Shown piece by piece: positions 12,404 to 23,529 of a stretch of DNA of 64,000 nucleotides. The notes below the pieces were generated by a model. It was not told the origin of the DNA. It did no database searches and saw only the letters and a program-made list of their open reading frames with translations. Source of the DNA: Plotosus lineatus (taxonomy: Eukaryota; Chordata; Actinopteri; Siluriformes; Plotosidae); contig CM045737.1 in NCBI GenBank assembly GCA_024760905.1, positions 12,564,726-12,628,725 on the forward strand. Direction: 5' to 3'. The translations under genes and the position numbers were made by a program. Position 1 is the stretch's first letter. Every line of letters starts with the position of its first letter.

Positions 12404-13330
12404 CAGTGGTACCTCACTTTATGAAAGTCTCACCAAATGAAAAATTCAGGTTACGAAATGCATTTTCCTAAAATTTTTGTCTCTGGATATGTAACAGGTT
12501 CATGTCACGAAAGTGCCATCTTAAAAATTCTAACGTGCCATTCAAACATTCAAACAATGCTCGAGTTGCTTTCCCATTGTTGTCTCCCAACACCCCAGCC
12601 CGCTGGCTTCTCATTGGCGAGGAGGGAGCTGAATCTCCATAATACAGTGCTGTACCTATAATGTTTATCATGTGCCTTCGATCTCTATTGTTCGACACAC
12701 GTTCGTAAAGGAGAGTTGTACTGTTGGTTCGTGAGTTCCATGAGGTTTTTTTTTTGAGTGTGCCCTATTGCAGCATTATTTTTCATTATTAATCATGAGC
12801 CCCAAGAAAGTGATTCCCGGTGAGACTGAAAAGAAGAACCGGGCTCTGTTATCAATAAAAGTTAAACAGGAGATGATAAAAAAATATGAAAGTGGGATGC
12901 GGTTGAGTGAAATCACAAAGGAGTACGGCCGAAACCCCTCTCCAATCGGGACGATATTGAAGCAGAAGGAGGCCTTAAAAGCGGAGATACAGTGACGGAG
13001 GCAATTATTTCGGAAAAAGCAACCACCATATTTAAGGACCTCGTGAAGGAGGGTGGGGGTGAGGGTTATTCGGACCAGCAACCCCCGGACTTTAAAGCGT
13101 CACATGGGTGGTTCGAGAGATTTTAAAAAAGGTCTTTTTTTTTTTTTTTACTTTTCCCTTACCCTCAAAATCGGTGTAGTTTTATAATTTGTAAAGGGTT
13201 TAGGGGGTAGTGTTGGGAGCTTTGGAACGAATCATGCGTTTTACATGTAAAATGCCGTTCAACTTACGAAAAATGCAGGTTACGAAAAAGGCGCAGTAAC
13301 GGATTAATTTCGTAAAGTGAGGTACCGCTA
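12404..13330 (+). mobile_element. TIR-A Tigger-like element, copy 2
   Basis: Left end CAGTGGTACCTCACTTTA after TA (12402-12403). Right end 'gtgaggtaccgcta' followed by TA. It encodes the psq-type helix-turn-helix and part of the second CENP-B-type helix-turn-helix, then jumps to the 3' end. The DDE domain is deleted. Confidence 0.8.
12795..13125 (+). pseudogene. Tigger transposase DNA-binding region (TIR-A copy 2)
   Basis: From the ATG at 12795 the frame gives MSPKKVIPGETEKKNRALL, then KVKQEMIKKYESGMRLSEIT and ILKQKEALKAE. A stop at 12993-12995 and a frame change follow. The next frame continues AIISEKATTIFKDLV and FKASHGWFERF, which is the second helix-turn-helix of CENP-B/Tigger proteins. 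No DDE residues are present. A related protein would bind the element's ends in the nucleus. Confidence 0.7.
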
Positions 13331-15400
13331 TACAGCTATTTTATATATCATTTTATCCCACAGCTCAAAGCATGCCAGTAATTAAAGTGAATGGATCAGT
13401 GTTTTAACTTACAGAAACAAGCATAGAAATGATTATATTGAAATCATTTCCTTGAATGAACGAGAGAAGCCTTCACCTCCAGCTATAAATGAGTCTTCCT
13501 CTACTCAGCTATCATTTCCAGTATGTGTTACTCAATCGTGAATTCTCAGAACAGTTCATTAAGTTCTGAGTGTTGTGGTAATGACCATATGGGGTCTATA
13601 CATAACTCGCAGAGTGAACCAGGTTAACGAGTGGTGAGTGGATAGATGACTGCATTTCCCTTTGTGACCGCATGCTCAGTGTTGAGGAAACGTCTCCAGG
13701 TCAGCTTGAGACTGATGACACTGATATTTATATCACATACAAAAAATTTCTCATCTCTCTTTAAAATGGATGGCTAGCCTAACACACACAAAAAGAACAA
13801 CCAAACATTCCAACCTCTTTCTCAACTCTATTGCATAAGGGTTTCATTTACTTTTCCCTAGTGAAGCTTTTTAAGTTTGCTTTGGCAACTTTGTTAACTG
13901 ATATAATTCATGCGCTCAATATTTTAAATTGAACTCGGCAATCAAGCCTGAGCTTGAGAATTCAAATGTAAATGTTTGGTTTATTTTTCTTAGCTTGTGT
14001 GATTCGATCCACGTTTTGTCCTCTAAATAGTCCCACTTTCACAATTATATACACAATAACACTCAGGCGATACGCACATTTCAAAGTCATTGTGTTTGTC
14101 ATGACATATCGATCATTCTCCATAGTTCTGAGATACAGGAACATGAAGGTGCAATTAACCAACCTTGGCAGCATGCGTAATTTATGTTTTTGACTTCCTC
14201 GGTGATATTTCACGCAAGGGAATTGTTTTGCTTAGTGAGTCAGGGTGTAAAACAGAGTATCCTGACCAATCATTTTTCAGCTTAACAAAGACGAGCTGTA
14301 AGACGAAAACTGATGTATTGCAAAGTTATACAGGGACAGAAAATCTTTCAGTATTTGTTCAAAGTCTTGGAGCAGGGAAAACTTGCACATGTTCTCCGCA
14401 TGCATGCTTTTTGTCATAGGTTTGGGTCGGCTTGTGTATATTTCTTTACCGAATGAACCAAGTGTTCTTTCAACACTGCCTAAAAACATTGCTTGCCACC
14501 CAAGGTTGTCAGACCTGATTAAAACAACCTGTGGAAACATGGCCAGGCTCCTTTTCTGTCTTCTTAACTGAGCTGTTGAAGCATAGCCAATTACTCAGAA
14601 GTGACTATAAAAAACATCTATACTTCCGTTTTTTTTACCACTAAAAATTTCCACTAAAAATACCACTAAAGTGATTGAGTCTTTTACCCAAAAAAAAAAA
14701 AAAAAAAAAAGTTGCACACGCGAATATTTTCAAGGAGGGCATAGAGTCTTGATCACAGCATGTAATCACCATGGCATTGTTGCTTCAGTTGAGCAAGTCG
14801 AGGCCCAGCAACATTATTATGGCAATAAAATGAAGTCAGTTGATGACCTGGATGTACTGAATGATGGTTATCACATCAGTGGACTTTTTCTTTCTTGATG
14901 GCATGGATATAAAATGGGGATTCAAAGAGTGAAAGAGTGATTCCAGGAGAATGAGGAATTGTTAACCCTATTGAACTTCAGGATTGGCTGGAAAAGACTT
15001 TATGGCGCAGTTTAATTTTTCCCCTCATCCATTCAAGACTAATGTGAGAAATCAGCCCAAAACTGGATGGAAATAAATGTTAAGTTGCTTTAGTTTGTTG
15101 AAACAATGACTTGACAATTACATACTGTAAGCAATAGGGTGGAGTGAAACATATAGTTTTTCACAATCAATTCAGAATAGTGTAGAAAAGACATAACAAT
15201 ACCAGTTATAAACATACGCAAAATATTAAAAATCTGTAAGAAATTTCTAGGTTCCCCCAACTCACTCGAAATAAGGTATGTCGACTGGATTTTGAGAGCA
15301 TGCGAGCACGTGATTGCCGACAAAGGGAATAACTCTAAATAATTAGAACATTCACAGTTCACGGATTTGGTATGACTGGAAAGGTCAGGACTCAGTAGTT
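13331..15400. other. Unassigned, low-repeat stretch
   Basis: About 2 kb with no recognised element. Short frames (13972-14193, 14277-14540, 14671-14898, 15090-15470) have no motif I know and overlap on opposite strands. An A tract lies at 14690-14711. It may be unique intronic or intergenic DNA. Confidence 0.35.
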
Positions 15401-15401
15401 T

Positions 15402-15630
15402 AGTAGAGGAAACTATTGGCAGGTGGCCACAGCATATGGCACAGCACATGGCACATTCGACAGATACCAATGCCAGACACAGGCTGTGGAGAGGGGCATC
15501 AAGGTGGTGACTGAGGCATCACAGTCTGTATGCGGCAACAATCGACGAGACAGCTTCATCCGTACAAGACTGGAGTCAAGGGCAAAAATGGCAGTTTTCG
15601 AGACAAAATGAGACTTCAATATGTGACAGT
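15402..15630 (+). pseudogene. Unidentified coding-like fragment
   Basis: One frame reads QVATAYGTAHGTFDRYQC, then QAVERGIKVVTEASQSVC and RDSFIRTRLESRAKMAVFE without a stop for about 65 codons. The composition is protein-like rather than simple repeat. It gives the impression of a piece of a larger, repeated fish ORF, possibly transposon-derived, but I cannot name the family. Flanks have no open continuation. Confidence 0.35.
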
Positions 15631-16487
15631 CATATTGACTCATCTGAATATGTGTGTGTGTTTGTTTGTTTTGTTTTTTTTGAGACAATATATGTTAACA
15701 CTGTGCAAAACTGCCTAAAATCTATGTTTTTGATAATATAGAAGCAAATTGGATCACTATATCAGAATTAAACATTTTCAGTAAAAATGCCCAAATATGG
15801 TCATTTTCGTCGCTCTTTGGGGAGCCTAAGATATCAACTTATCAAGATGAACTTTTAAAATCTTTTAGATGACAGCTCTCCACATCTTTTTATCGCATTC
15901 CAAGTAAAAATAATCAAAATTTTAATTTTTCACAATTTTCACTCCCCACTAGTAAGCAAGGCTAACGGTGCATGGGTGTGACTTTGTTTTTTGCCAGGCA
16001 GTGTATAACTAAAAAAAAACCTAAATGAAAATTATGACATGTCAACATTCTACAAAGGCACAGGAACATAACAAATAGAGGGCTTTTTTTTGTTTGTTTG
16101 TTTGTTTTTTGTTTTTTGTTTTTTTTAAGTATGCTATTTACATTCACAAAGATTTTTCTGAAAGCAAGTTGTTGCATAGTCAGGATGTCATTGTGTACTT
16201 CATGAGTTTTTTAGGTCATTTCAAAATACACTGCTGTGATGTTTTTATTGAACAATTTGTGCAAAAAGCATAGCATATACACACTGATATGTTGGTTTGT
16301 GCAATGAAACAAATGAAAACTCATTATTTGTACCTATATTGTGCCTTTATATTCATATAATAAACACTCCATAAATAATTTATACATGTATATACATCAG
16401 AACTGGAGAATTGATGAAAGTACTGTGACAAAAATGTATACAATTCTAGTAGAGGTTCAATTCAGTATTGTTTGTTTTTTTTTTGTA
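15631..16487. other. Unassigned AT-rich sequence
   Basis: T-rich stretches near 15670 and 16090. No family recognised. Confidence 0.35.
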
Positions 16488-17296
16488 CAGTAAAACCTCC
16501 GCTGACGAACGCTTAAGCTCACCAACTTTTCGCCTCAAGAACATTAAATTTGCGAGAATATAGTCTCTGCTGACGAACTAGTTTTCGGCGGACGAATCAA
16601 ACCACGCGGTCGAACAGCACCACGGTGGCGGCCACGAGAAGCTGACGCACGCTCACGGCGTCACAGTTAAATCACCCCTTTCTTTGAGTGCGGAAGTGGT
16701 TTGTGTTTGCTAGACATTTTGGACCATATTGAGTGTACTTTTGCTATTATGGGACCGAAAAAGACCCCACCACAGGCCGAGATCATTGAAAAACACGAAC
16801 GAGGTGTGCGTTTGTGTGACTCAGCGTCCCAGTACCAGTACGCTATGTCTATCACCATCCTTAAGAACAAGGAAGCTATTAAGGGTGCGTGTGTGGCCAT
16901 GCGTGTTTCCAAACACTCCTTCCAAACAGTAAGTCCCTCACTTCCTCCTCCTCCCACTCCCTCCTTCCCTCCCTCCTCCTCCCACTCCCTCCTCCTCCCA
17001 CTCAATTCCATTAAGCCATCAACTACCATCACAAATGTAAATAAAATGACTTTATTATACAGTACAGTTTATTTCTTTAATTACAATACAATAGACATTT
17101 ATTATACATAAAATAAGGTATATTTTTGTGTAGTTTTAAGGCTTATTTAGTAGAAAATTGTGTTTTATGGGGACCTGGGAACGGATTATTCTCATTTTAA
17201 TGGTTTCTTATGGGAAATAAATGTTCGGAAGACGAACTTTTCGCCTTACACACACTTTCTGGGAACCAATTTTGTTCGTGAGCTGAGGTATCACTG
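16488..17296 (+). mobile_element. TIR-F Tigger-like element
   Basis: Begins CAGTAAAACCTCCGCTGACG after TA (16486-16487) and ends 'gagctgaggtatcactg' before TA (17297-17298). The inverted ends 'gacgaac' and 'gttcgtgag' recur. It keeps a transposase start and loses the rest, so it is a deletion derivative. Confidence 0.75.
16749..16920 (+). pseudogene. Tigger transposase N-terminus (TIR-F)
   Basis: MGPKKTPPQAEIIEKHERGV, then ILKNKEAIKGA, match the start of Tigger transposases (TIGD1-like). A few residues of the helix-turn-helix are missing between AEI and the start. After about 52 codons it degrades into Ser/Pro-rich low-complexity coding. No DDE domain. Confidence 0.7.
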
Positions 17297-17851
17297 TATT
17301 ATTTTTTTTTTCATGGAACAGAAAACTTAAAGCATGAATTATTATTGAATGAAATAACAGATCCTGTTTCACTGTACATTTTTAATCGGAATCATGCAAG
17401 TTATCAGCTGGTATACACTGCGGAATAATGAAAAAATGAATGGTACAAGGTACACACTAGATCTACATTACAGTGTAATAAATTTGAATTTCATTAATAC
17501 TTTATTCTAAGGACATTAAAATCCTCCATTTCAATAACATATGGCCTTTATAAACCTGTATTGAAATGAGACTTTCTAAGCTTATTTAATATATTATTGG
17601 CAATAATTCAGAACGATATCCATTATGGAGCCTCATTCTAATATTGTGCAGAGGTAGCTTTGCAACATTCCTGATTTGCAGATGTAATGCAACCTTCAAC
17701 AGAATAAAATTGGTTACCAAATGTGAGTAAGTGAAACTTTTAATTTAAATTAAAAATAAATAAATAAATAAAAATAAATAAATAAAAAAGCATCATAGGT
17801 ACCTCAAGATGTTTACTATCATTTTTTTCCCCTGCTGATTGTTTACTTAGG
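17297..17851. other. Unassigned sequence with (TAAA)n
   Basis: AT-rich, with a TAAA-type repeat at about 17752-17790. Nothing else recognised. Confidence 0.4.
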
Positions 17852-18175
17852 GCAGTGGTGGCCCGGTAGTAATAGTGCTGGATCACTGTTCCTAAGGCTG
17901 GGGGTTCAAGCCAATCTCCACAAATTGTCACTGTCCCCCAGGGCAGCTAACTGGGTTATCAAAGGCCAGCTATGTCCCTCACTTTCTATGGTGTGAGGCT
18001 GTAAAATAATTATTGCCGACTTTCGACAAAAGGAGGCCACATACCCATCAATGTGTTTCCGCCCTGCAATGGCCTGATGAGCTGTCCAGGGTGTACTCTG
18101 CCATTGTCTGGAATTGGCTGGGATGGGTGCCCTAAGGATTAAGCGGTTACCAAAAATGAATGTAATGGATGAATG
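17852..18175 (+). mobile_element. SINE-1, full length
   Basis: Head 'gcagtggtggcccggtagt', B-box-like 'ggttcaagcc', body and shortened L2-like tail with 'attaagcggtta' and an ATGAATG end. Confidence 0.8.
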
Positions 18176-18259
18176 CTTTATTTACTTGTTGTACCTATAA
18201 ATCTACTGAACAGTGAAGCCTGCTCAGATTTCACTACATTCAGGGTTTTTCAAAAAGGT

Positions 18260-18500
18260 CAGTGGTGGCCAGTGGTAAGGTGCTGGATTACCGATCCCAT
18301 GGTCAGGGGTTTAAGCCCCACTGTCAACAGTTGTCACTTCTGCTCCCCCAGTGCAGCTCACTGGGTTATCAAAAGCCATCCATGTCTCACACTGTCCATA
18401 AATAGAAGCTGTAAAAGGACTATTTTTGACTTTTGTCAAGTGTAGCTGAAAGCCATCAGCGTATCTCTGCCCTGTGATGGCCTGGTCTGCCCTGTCCATC
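18260..18500 (+). mobile_element. SINE-1 lacking most of its tail
   Basis: Head and body are present (B-box-like 'ggtttaagcccc'), but the sequence leaves the family shortly after 'gatggcctgg'. Confidence 0.7.
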
Positions 18501-18564
18501 ATAATTTGTGTCATAATAATAATAATGAACATAATTTCACATGTTTATTTTCACACTCACAGCC

Positions 18565-18785
18565 ACAAGAAGGCAACAACACCAATCTTTATCAGAGCAA
18601 GGACCAAAATGTCACAAAAACTGCCAGCAGATTTTCAAGCCAAGGTAGACAGTTTCCATGAGGCTGCGACTTATAGTCCAGTGTGACTTATATATGTTTT
18701 TTTTTCTTCTTCTTTATTATGCTTTTTTTTTTTTGCCAATGCAACTTGTACTCAGGAGAGACGTATAGTCCAGAAACTACAGTAT
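18565..18785 (+). mobile_element. TIR-C fragment with transposase remnant
   Basis: The frame IFIRARTKMSQKLPADFQAK resembles the linker after the CENP-B-type helix-turn-helix of pogo-like transposases. It is followed by 'gcgacttatagtccagtgtg' and 'agtccagaaactacagta', the family's end motifs. Only the middle and one end remain. Confidence 0.5.
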
Positions 18786-19579
18786 ATGCACTAAATGGAC
18801 CAGAAACATCTTTAATCCTGAGGAGAAATATTCATGAAAATATGGCCCAAGAATGAAATCTGCCTCTGATTCCTACAATGAAAACATGCCTAAAGTACAT
18901 GGGTTCCTCTATAGTGGAACCCATACCTAATTTGATTAATGTGATACTGTTGATTTACTGGGTTCTGATTGTCTTAATTTGAAAAATTGTATGTAGGCAG
19001 AACCATCTGGGTCTTATGTTTGTTAAATGGTAACACAGTCAGTCAGTGTCTTGGGAACAATATTTATGTCATTTATCTGTCGTAACTTACATTGTGTCCA
19101 TAATTCATACCATATGGTGAATATGTGTGGGGTTCCAGTGTGGAGTGCAGAGTCAACCCCAAGAGACAATGATGGACTTGGAGACTGAATAACTGAGCAG
19201 ATACCCCTGAGAAGATAATGGCACAGCTGACACTAGTAATGTGAATACTGAGGAGAGGTTCCTCTGTATCAAGAGAAGGCCACTGGTCTATCACTTTTCA
19301 CAGAGAATAGACTCAGCAAGGTCTACTAAAATGAGTCAAGTGTTTATGGTCTTCATGGTGAACACCAGCCACTACATAGTAAAACTATATTTGAACCACA
19401 GTAATAACTCTAACAGTCTGAACAGAGTTGGGGAAACACATGACAGTATAAATGGATGCAGTTGGTATGTAAGTGTGCATCTTTATGAATGGTAAGCTTG
19501 CACCTCGATACATTATATAAACAGTAGTGGAACATTGTAGGAAAAAAAACTCAGATTTGCACTCAATAAGTTAAAGCAA
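18786..19579. other. Unassigned sequence
   Basis: No element recognised. The 84-codon frame at 19241-19495 has no known motif. Confidence 0.35.
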
Positions 19580-19830
19580 GGGACACACAGTAGCACAGTG
19601 GTTAGCACACCACTTAACAATGAGAAGGTTCTGGGTTTAAATCTTGCAAAAACATATCTATGTGGAGTTTGCATGTTCTTCCCTGGGTTTGCATGGGTTT
19701 CCACTGGGTGCTCCAGTTTCCTCACACAATCTTAAGATATCTGGCCAACTGATTATTCTAAGTTGCTAATATGTTTAAATGTGAGTTGGAATCATTGTTT
19801 GTGTCTCTGTTAGTTCTGCAATAGACTGGT
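19580..19830 (+). mobile_element. SINE-D, degraded
   Basis: Head 'cagtagcacagtggttagc', 'gagaaggttctgggtttaaa', and the 'gagtttgcatgttctt' body are recognisable. The tail is eroded. Confidence 0.6.
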
Positions 19831-20256
19831 AACCACTCAAGGTCACCACTTTTATAAAACGTCTGCTGAGATTGACTCCAGATTTCCTTACACCTGGCAG
19901 ATACTAAGTACTGTACACGGATGTTAACGTTTTTCACTGCAAGGAACAACTGGTGAGAATTTTACCTTCTAAATGTGCAAGGTTATTCACTGTTGTCTGT
20001 CAGAACCCCTCATCTGGACCTTAATGGTTATGTATCAAGTTTTATTTTTGAGCATCCAGTATAAACAGACCAGAGTTTCAAGAATTTTGACTCAGGACCA
20101 ACTCTGTACATTCTGAGAGACAGAAATGCACGTTCATGTTTTCTGATAGAATAAGTGCTGTCCTCTTTGGAGGGCAAAAAGAAATAAAGGGTGAACAAAC
20201 TGCAGACAAAACATGGCTGGCTAAAACTTCGTTAATGAAAAATGATCATTTATCGG

Positions 20257-20587
20257 TTCATTTTCTAAGCTTCTTAATCCTAATTACGATCGCAAGACGG
20301 CTGGCCCACTTCTCAGCCGACTCTGGGCAAGGGCGGGATACACCCTGGACAGCTTGCCAATCCATTGCAGTGAAAACACTCATACAACTATTCACACTCA
20401 CACCTAGGAGGGAGTTGAAACAGCTAATTAACCAGCTGTGCAAGCTTTTGGACTGGGAGGAAACCAGAGTACCCACAGAAAACCCACACAAGTAAACATG
20501 CAAGTTCACATAGAAACACCTGAGCTGGGAATCAAACCTTCTTGCTGTGAGGAGAACATGCTACCACTACGCCACTGTGCTGACCCA
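20257..20587 (-). mobile_element. SINE-D, nearly full length
   Basis: Reads from the L2-like tail (ttcattttctaagcttctta) through 'ggcaagggcgggatacac' and the body to the head ('ctgggaatcaaacc' B-box complement, 'ccactgtgc'). Confidence 0.75.
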
Positions 20588-20721
20588 TTGAAAAATTTTA
20601 TAAGGAAAAAACAAAGGAAGGAAATAAATCTTGAGTATTACCATCGTTCCGCTAACACCCAACATTTTGAAAAATGAGATCATGCATCAAAAGATGATTC
20701 AAAAATCTCGCACACAAGAAC

Positions 20722-21062
20722 AGTTTGCAGAGTGGTTAAGATGTTCACCTGAGAGCAAGAAGGTTCTGGGTTCAATTGCCAGCTCGGGTGTTTGTGCGGA
20801 GTTTGCATGTTCTCCCTGTGCTTGTCTGGGTTTCCTCCGGGTTCTCTGGTTTCCACCCACAGTCCAAAAACATGCACACTAAGTTAATTGGGTGTTACAA
20901 TTCACCCCTATGTGTGAGTGTGAGGATAAATGTTTGTGTGAGTATCAACCCTGCGATGGCTGTCCAGGGTGTACCCCGCCTTTGCCCAGAGTCGGCTGAG
21001 ATGGGTCCAGCCTCCACATGCCCTAATTAGTATAAAGCGGTTGAGAAAATGAATGAATAAAT
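20722..21062 (+). mobile_element. SINE-D, nearly full length
   Basis: Head with 'agcaagaaggttctgggttc' B box, body 'gagtttgcatgttctccctg', tail 'agagtcggctgagatgggtc' and GAATGAATAA end. It lies about 135 bp from an inverted SINE-D, forming a potential hairpin. Confidence 0.8.
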
Positions 21063-21457
21063 GTATAAGTATCTTCTGGCCAGGTTTTTGCGACATCTGT
21101 TGAAAATGTTATCTGTAAAATTTTAACAATGTTTTGAGAACATTGTTATTTTATTTGGGTTAAGTAAAAATCCATTCAGTACTGAACTTAGTTATAGAAG
21201 TAGATGTAGTTAAAAAAAAAAATCATGATTTCAAGGGAAAAGTGGTTACTGCAGACAGGGCTGTTGAAGATAATATAATAGCTGTTTATACTGGAGCTCC
21301 TCAGCAGAGCGCTATAGGTATAGGGCTTGGTCCCTTTCCCATCTATCCACACATGCCAACCAGAGTTAATTCAATAAGATGCTTTATGTTAATTTCTTTG
21401 GGTGTCACACAACTTAAAATGAGGCAACCTTTATTTGTTTATTGTTTATTTATACTG
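21063..21457. other. Unassigned sequence upstream of L2
   Basis: Not recognised. It could be unalignable 5' L2 sequence or flanking DNA. Confidence 0.35.
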
Positions 21458-22480
21458 TAACCTACTTAACCCTAATCAATCTGGCTTCAAAGCAGCACAT
21501 TCCACAGAGTCTGCACTCTTGGCTGTTACAGAGGAGCTACATGCTGCAAGATCAGCCAAGATGCCATCAGTCCTCATCCTGCTCGACCTTTCAGCAGTAT
21601 GTGACACAGTCAACCACAAGACTCTCTTGTCCACCCTTAGGAGGCTAGGGGTTTGTGGTGTAGCATGGCAGTGGTTTGCTTTCTACCTGGAAGGTCGCTC
21701 ATATGAGGTTACATGGAGGGGATCCACATCCTCTCAATGTCGTATGTCCACTGGTGTTCCTCAGGGTTCAGTTCTTGGTCCACTTCTGTTCTCTCTTTAT
21801 ATAAAGTCTCTTAGTGATATATCATCACATGGGTTCTCATGACACTCAACTTGTTCACTCTTTTCCTCCCTCAGATACTGATGTTTCTGCCCAGATCTCT
21901 GCATGCCTGGAGAATATCTTCTCATATGGATGGCAGCTCACCAGCTGATGATTAATCTCAGCAAAACTGAATTGCTGTTCATCCCAGCTGACTCATCCCC
22001 ACATCAAGAGCTTGCAATCTCCTTGGACAATGCTGTGATCGCTCATTCAGGCACTGCACAAAGTCTGGGAGTAACCATAGATATGTGCCTGTTCTTCTCT
22101 TCTCATATCACTAATCTTTCTCAAGCATGTCGATTCCTTCTTCCAGGAATGCAACTCAGATACTTGTTCAATCTCTTGTCATCTCAAGTTTTGATTACCC
22201 CACTCACTCCTGCCAGGTCTACTTTTGAGTGCTATTCGCCCTCTGGAAATTATCAAGAATACAGCTGCACAGCTTGTTTTCAACCTTCCCAAATTTTCCC
22301 ACACCACACCACTGCTACAGTCTTTCCACTGGCTTCCTGTAGCTGCTCGCATTCGATTTAAAACACTAATGCTTGCCTACAAAACCAAAAATGGACCTGC
22401 ACCTTCCAACCTCAAAGCACATAGAACACACCTCACACTGCATTACATTGTCTCGTGTCCTCAATCACTGCTAGACTGAT
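21458..22480 (+). pseudogene. L2 reverse transcriptase remnant
   Basis: The frame starts NQSGFKAAHSTESALLAVTE, then has LILLDLSAVCDTVNH (palm motif A, with the expected Phe replaced) and GVPQGSVLGPLLFSLY (motif B). At 21840 a short deletion removes the catalytic YADD and shifts the frame. After it come DTQLVHSFPPS, LSKTELLFIPA and, in another frame, LLQSFHWLPVAARIRFK of the C-terminal region. At least two frame changes make it non-functional. Confidence 0.75.
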
Positions 22481-22613
22481 CCCTCTACCAAGACTCTACC
22501 AAGGGACAAGAGGGAAAATGCAGAACACTGAACATTCGGACAGCTGAGTTTCTAGGTATCTTCACACGATGGCTGAAAACATACATTTTTTCAGCAATAC
22601 TTAGATTACGCAC

Positions 22614-22614
<1 letters not shown>

Positions 22615-22696
<82 letters not shown>

Positions 22697-22711
22697 ACAC
22701 ACACACACACA
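22615..22711. repeat. (CA)n microsatellite
   Basis: CA repeats with one CGTA interruption near 22695, located in the L2 3' region. Confidence 0.98.
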
Positions 22712-22862
22712 AACAACACCTGTCATATCAGTTTGACTGACGGTGTACTTAGTCTGTTCTAACAAACCAGTACAAGATATATTCACTGATAGCGATCTTA
22801 AAGCGCTTCTGTAGATCGCTCTGGATAAGAGTGTCTGCTAAACAATGTAAATGTAAATGTGA

Positions 22863-23196
22863 ATGTAATCTTAAGGCATTCAACTAAATAATCATCCAGT
22901 CTCCTATTAGTTTATCTGTACACTTTTTAAATAAATGTTCAGTAAATTAGTAAATTAGATCAGAATGAAGGATTTTTCTCCAACAGTGAAAGCCAGTTTA
23001 ACAACAATAGACACAATTAAAGGCATCTGTCTTTGATACTAGTTGATGTTATGAGATTCTAAAGAAGAAAAAGCTCTTTGCACTCTCAAAACTTCAATTG
23101 TCATGGGATCAATTTCATATTTTGACAACAATCGTCAATCATTTAAAAATGTACTACAGACTCAGAACATTGACTGCTAATGAATGGAAAACAGAC

Positions 23197-23256
<60 letters not shown>

Positions 23257-23364
23257 AATAAAATAGCCAAAATTTGATAATTCTGAAATTATACTGTCTA
23301 AACTACATGTAGGGATTATAATTGCTACAATATGCAATATGCTGTGATGTATTTATTATCTCAT
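22863..23364. other. Unassigned sequence
   Basis: No family recognised apart from the TTA repeat listed separately. Confidence 0.35.
23199..23255. repeat. (TTA)n microsatellite
   Basis: About 19 TTA units. Confidence 0.97.
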
Positions 23365-23529
23365 GGCATACCCCTTAAGCCCCTTTCACAATCATCTACA
23401 AGAAAATTGCCCCTCACCTACATCTGCCCGTATCTATGGTGAGAGGAATCATTAAGAAGTTTAATACAAGCAGAACAAGCCTGGACAAGGACACAAGGTT
23501 ATTTTGCCACCACACACAGTGAGGAGGAT

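Larger units (their letters stand above)
21458..22862 (+). mobile_element. L2-type LINE, 5'-truncated
   Basis: Contains reverse transcriptase remnants followed by a (CA)n-expanded 3' region. It ends with the typical teleost L2 terminus, 'cgctctggataagagtgtct', then 'gctaaa' and repeated TAAATG. The endonuclease is absent because of 5' truncation. It could be a related CR1-superfamily lineage, but the terminus favours L2. Confidence 0.75.
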
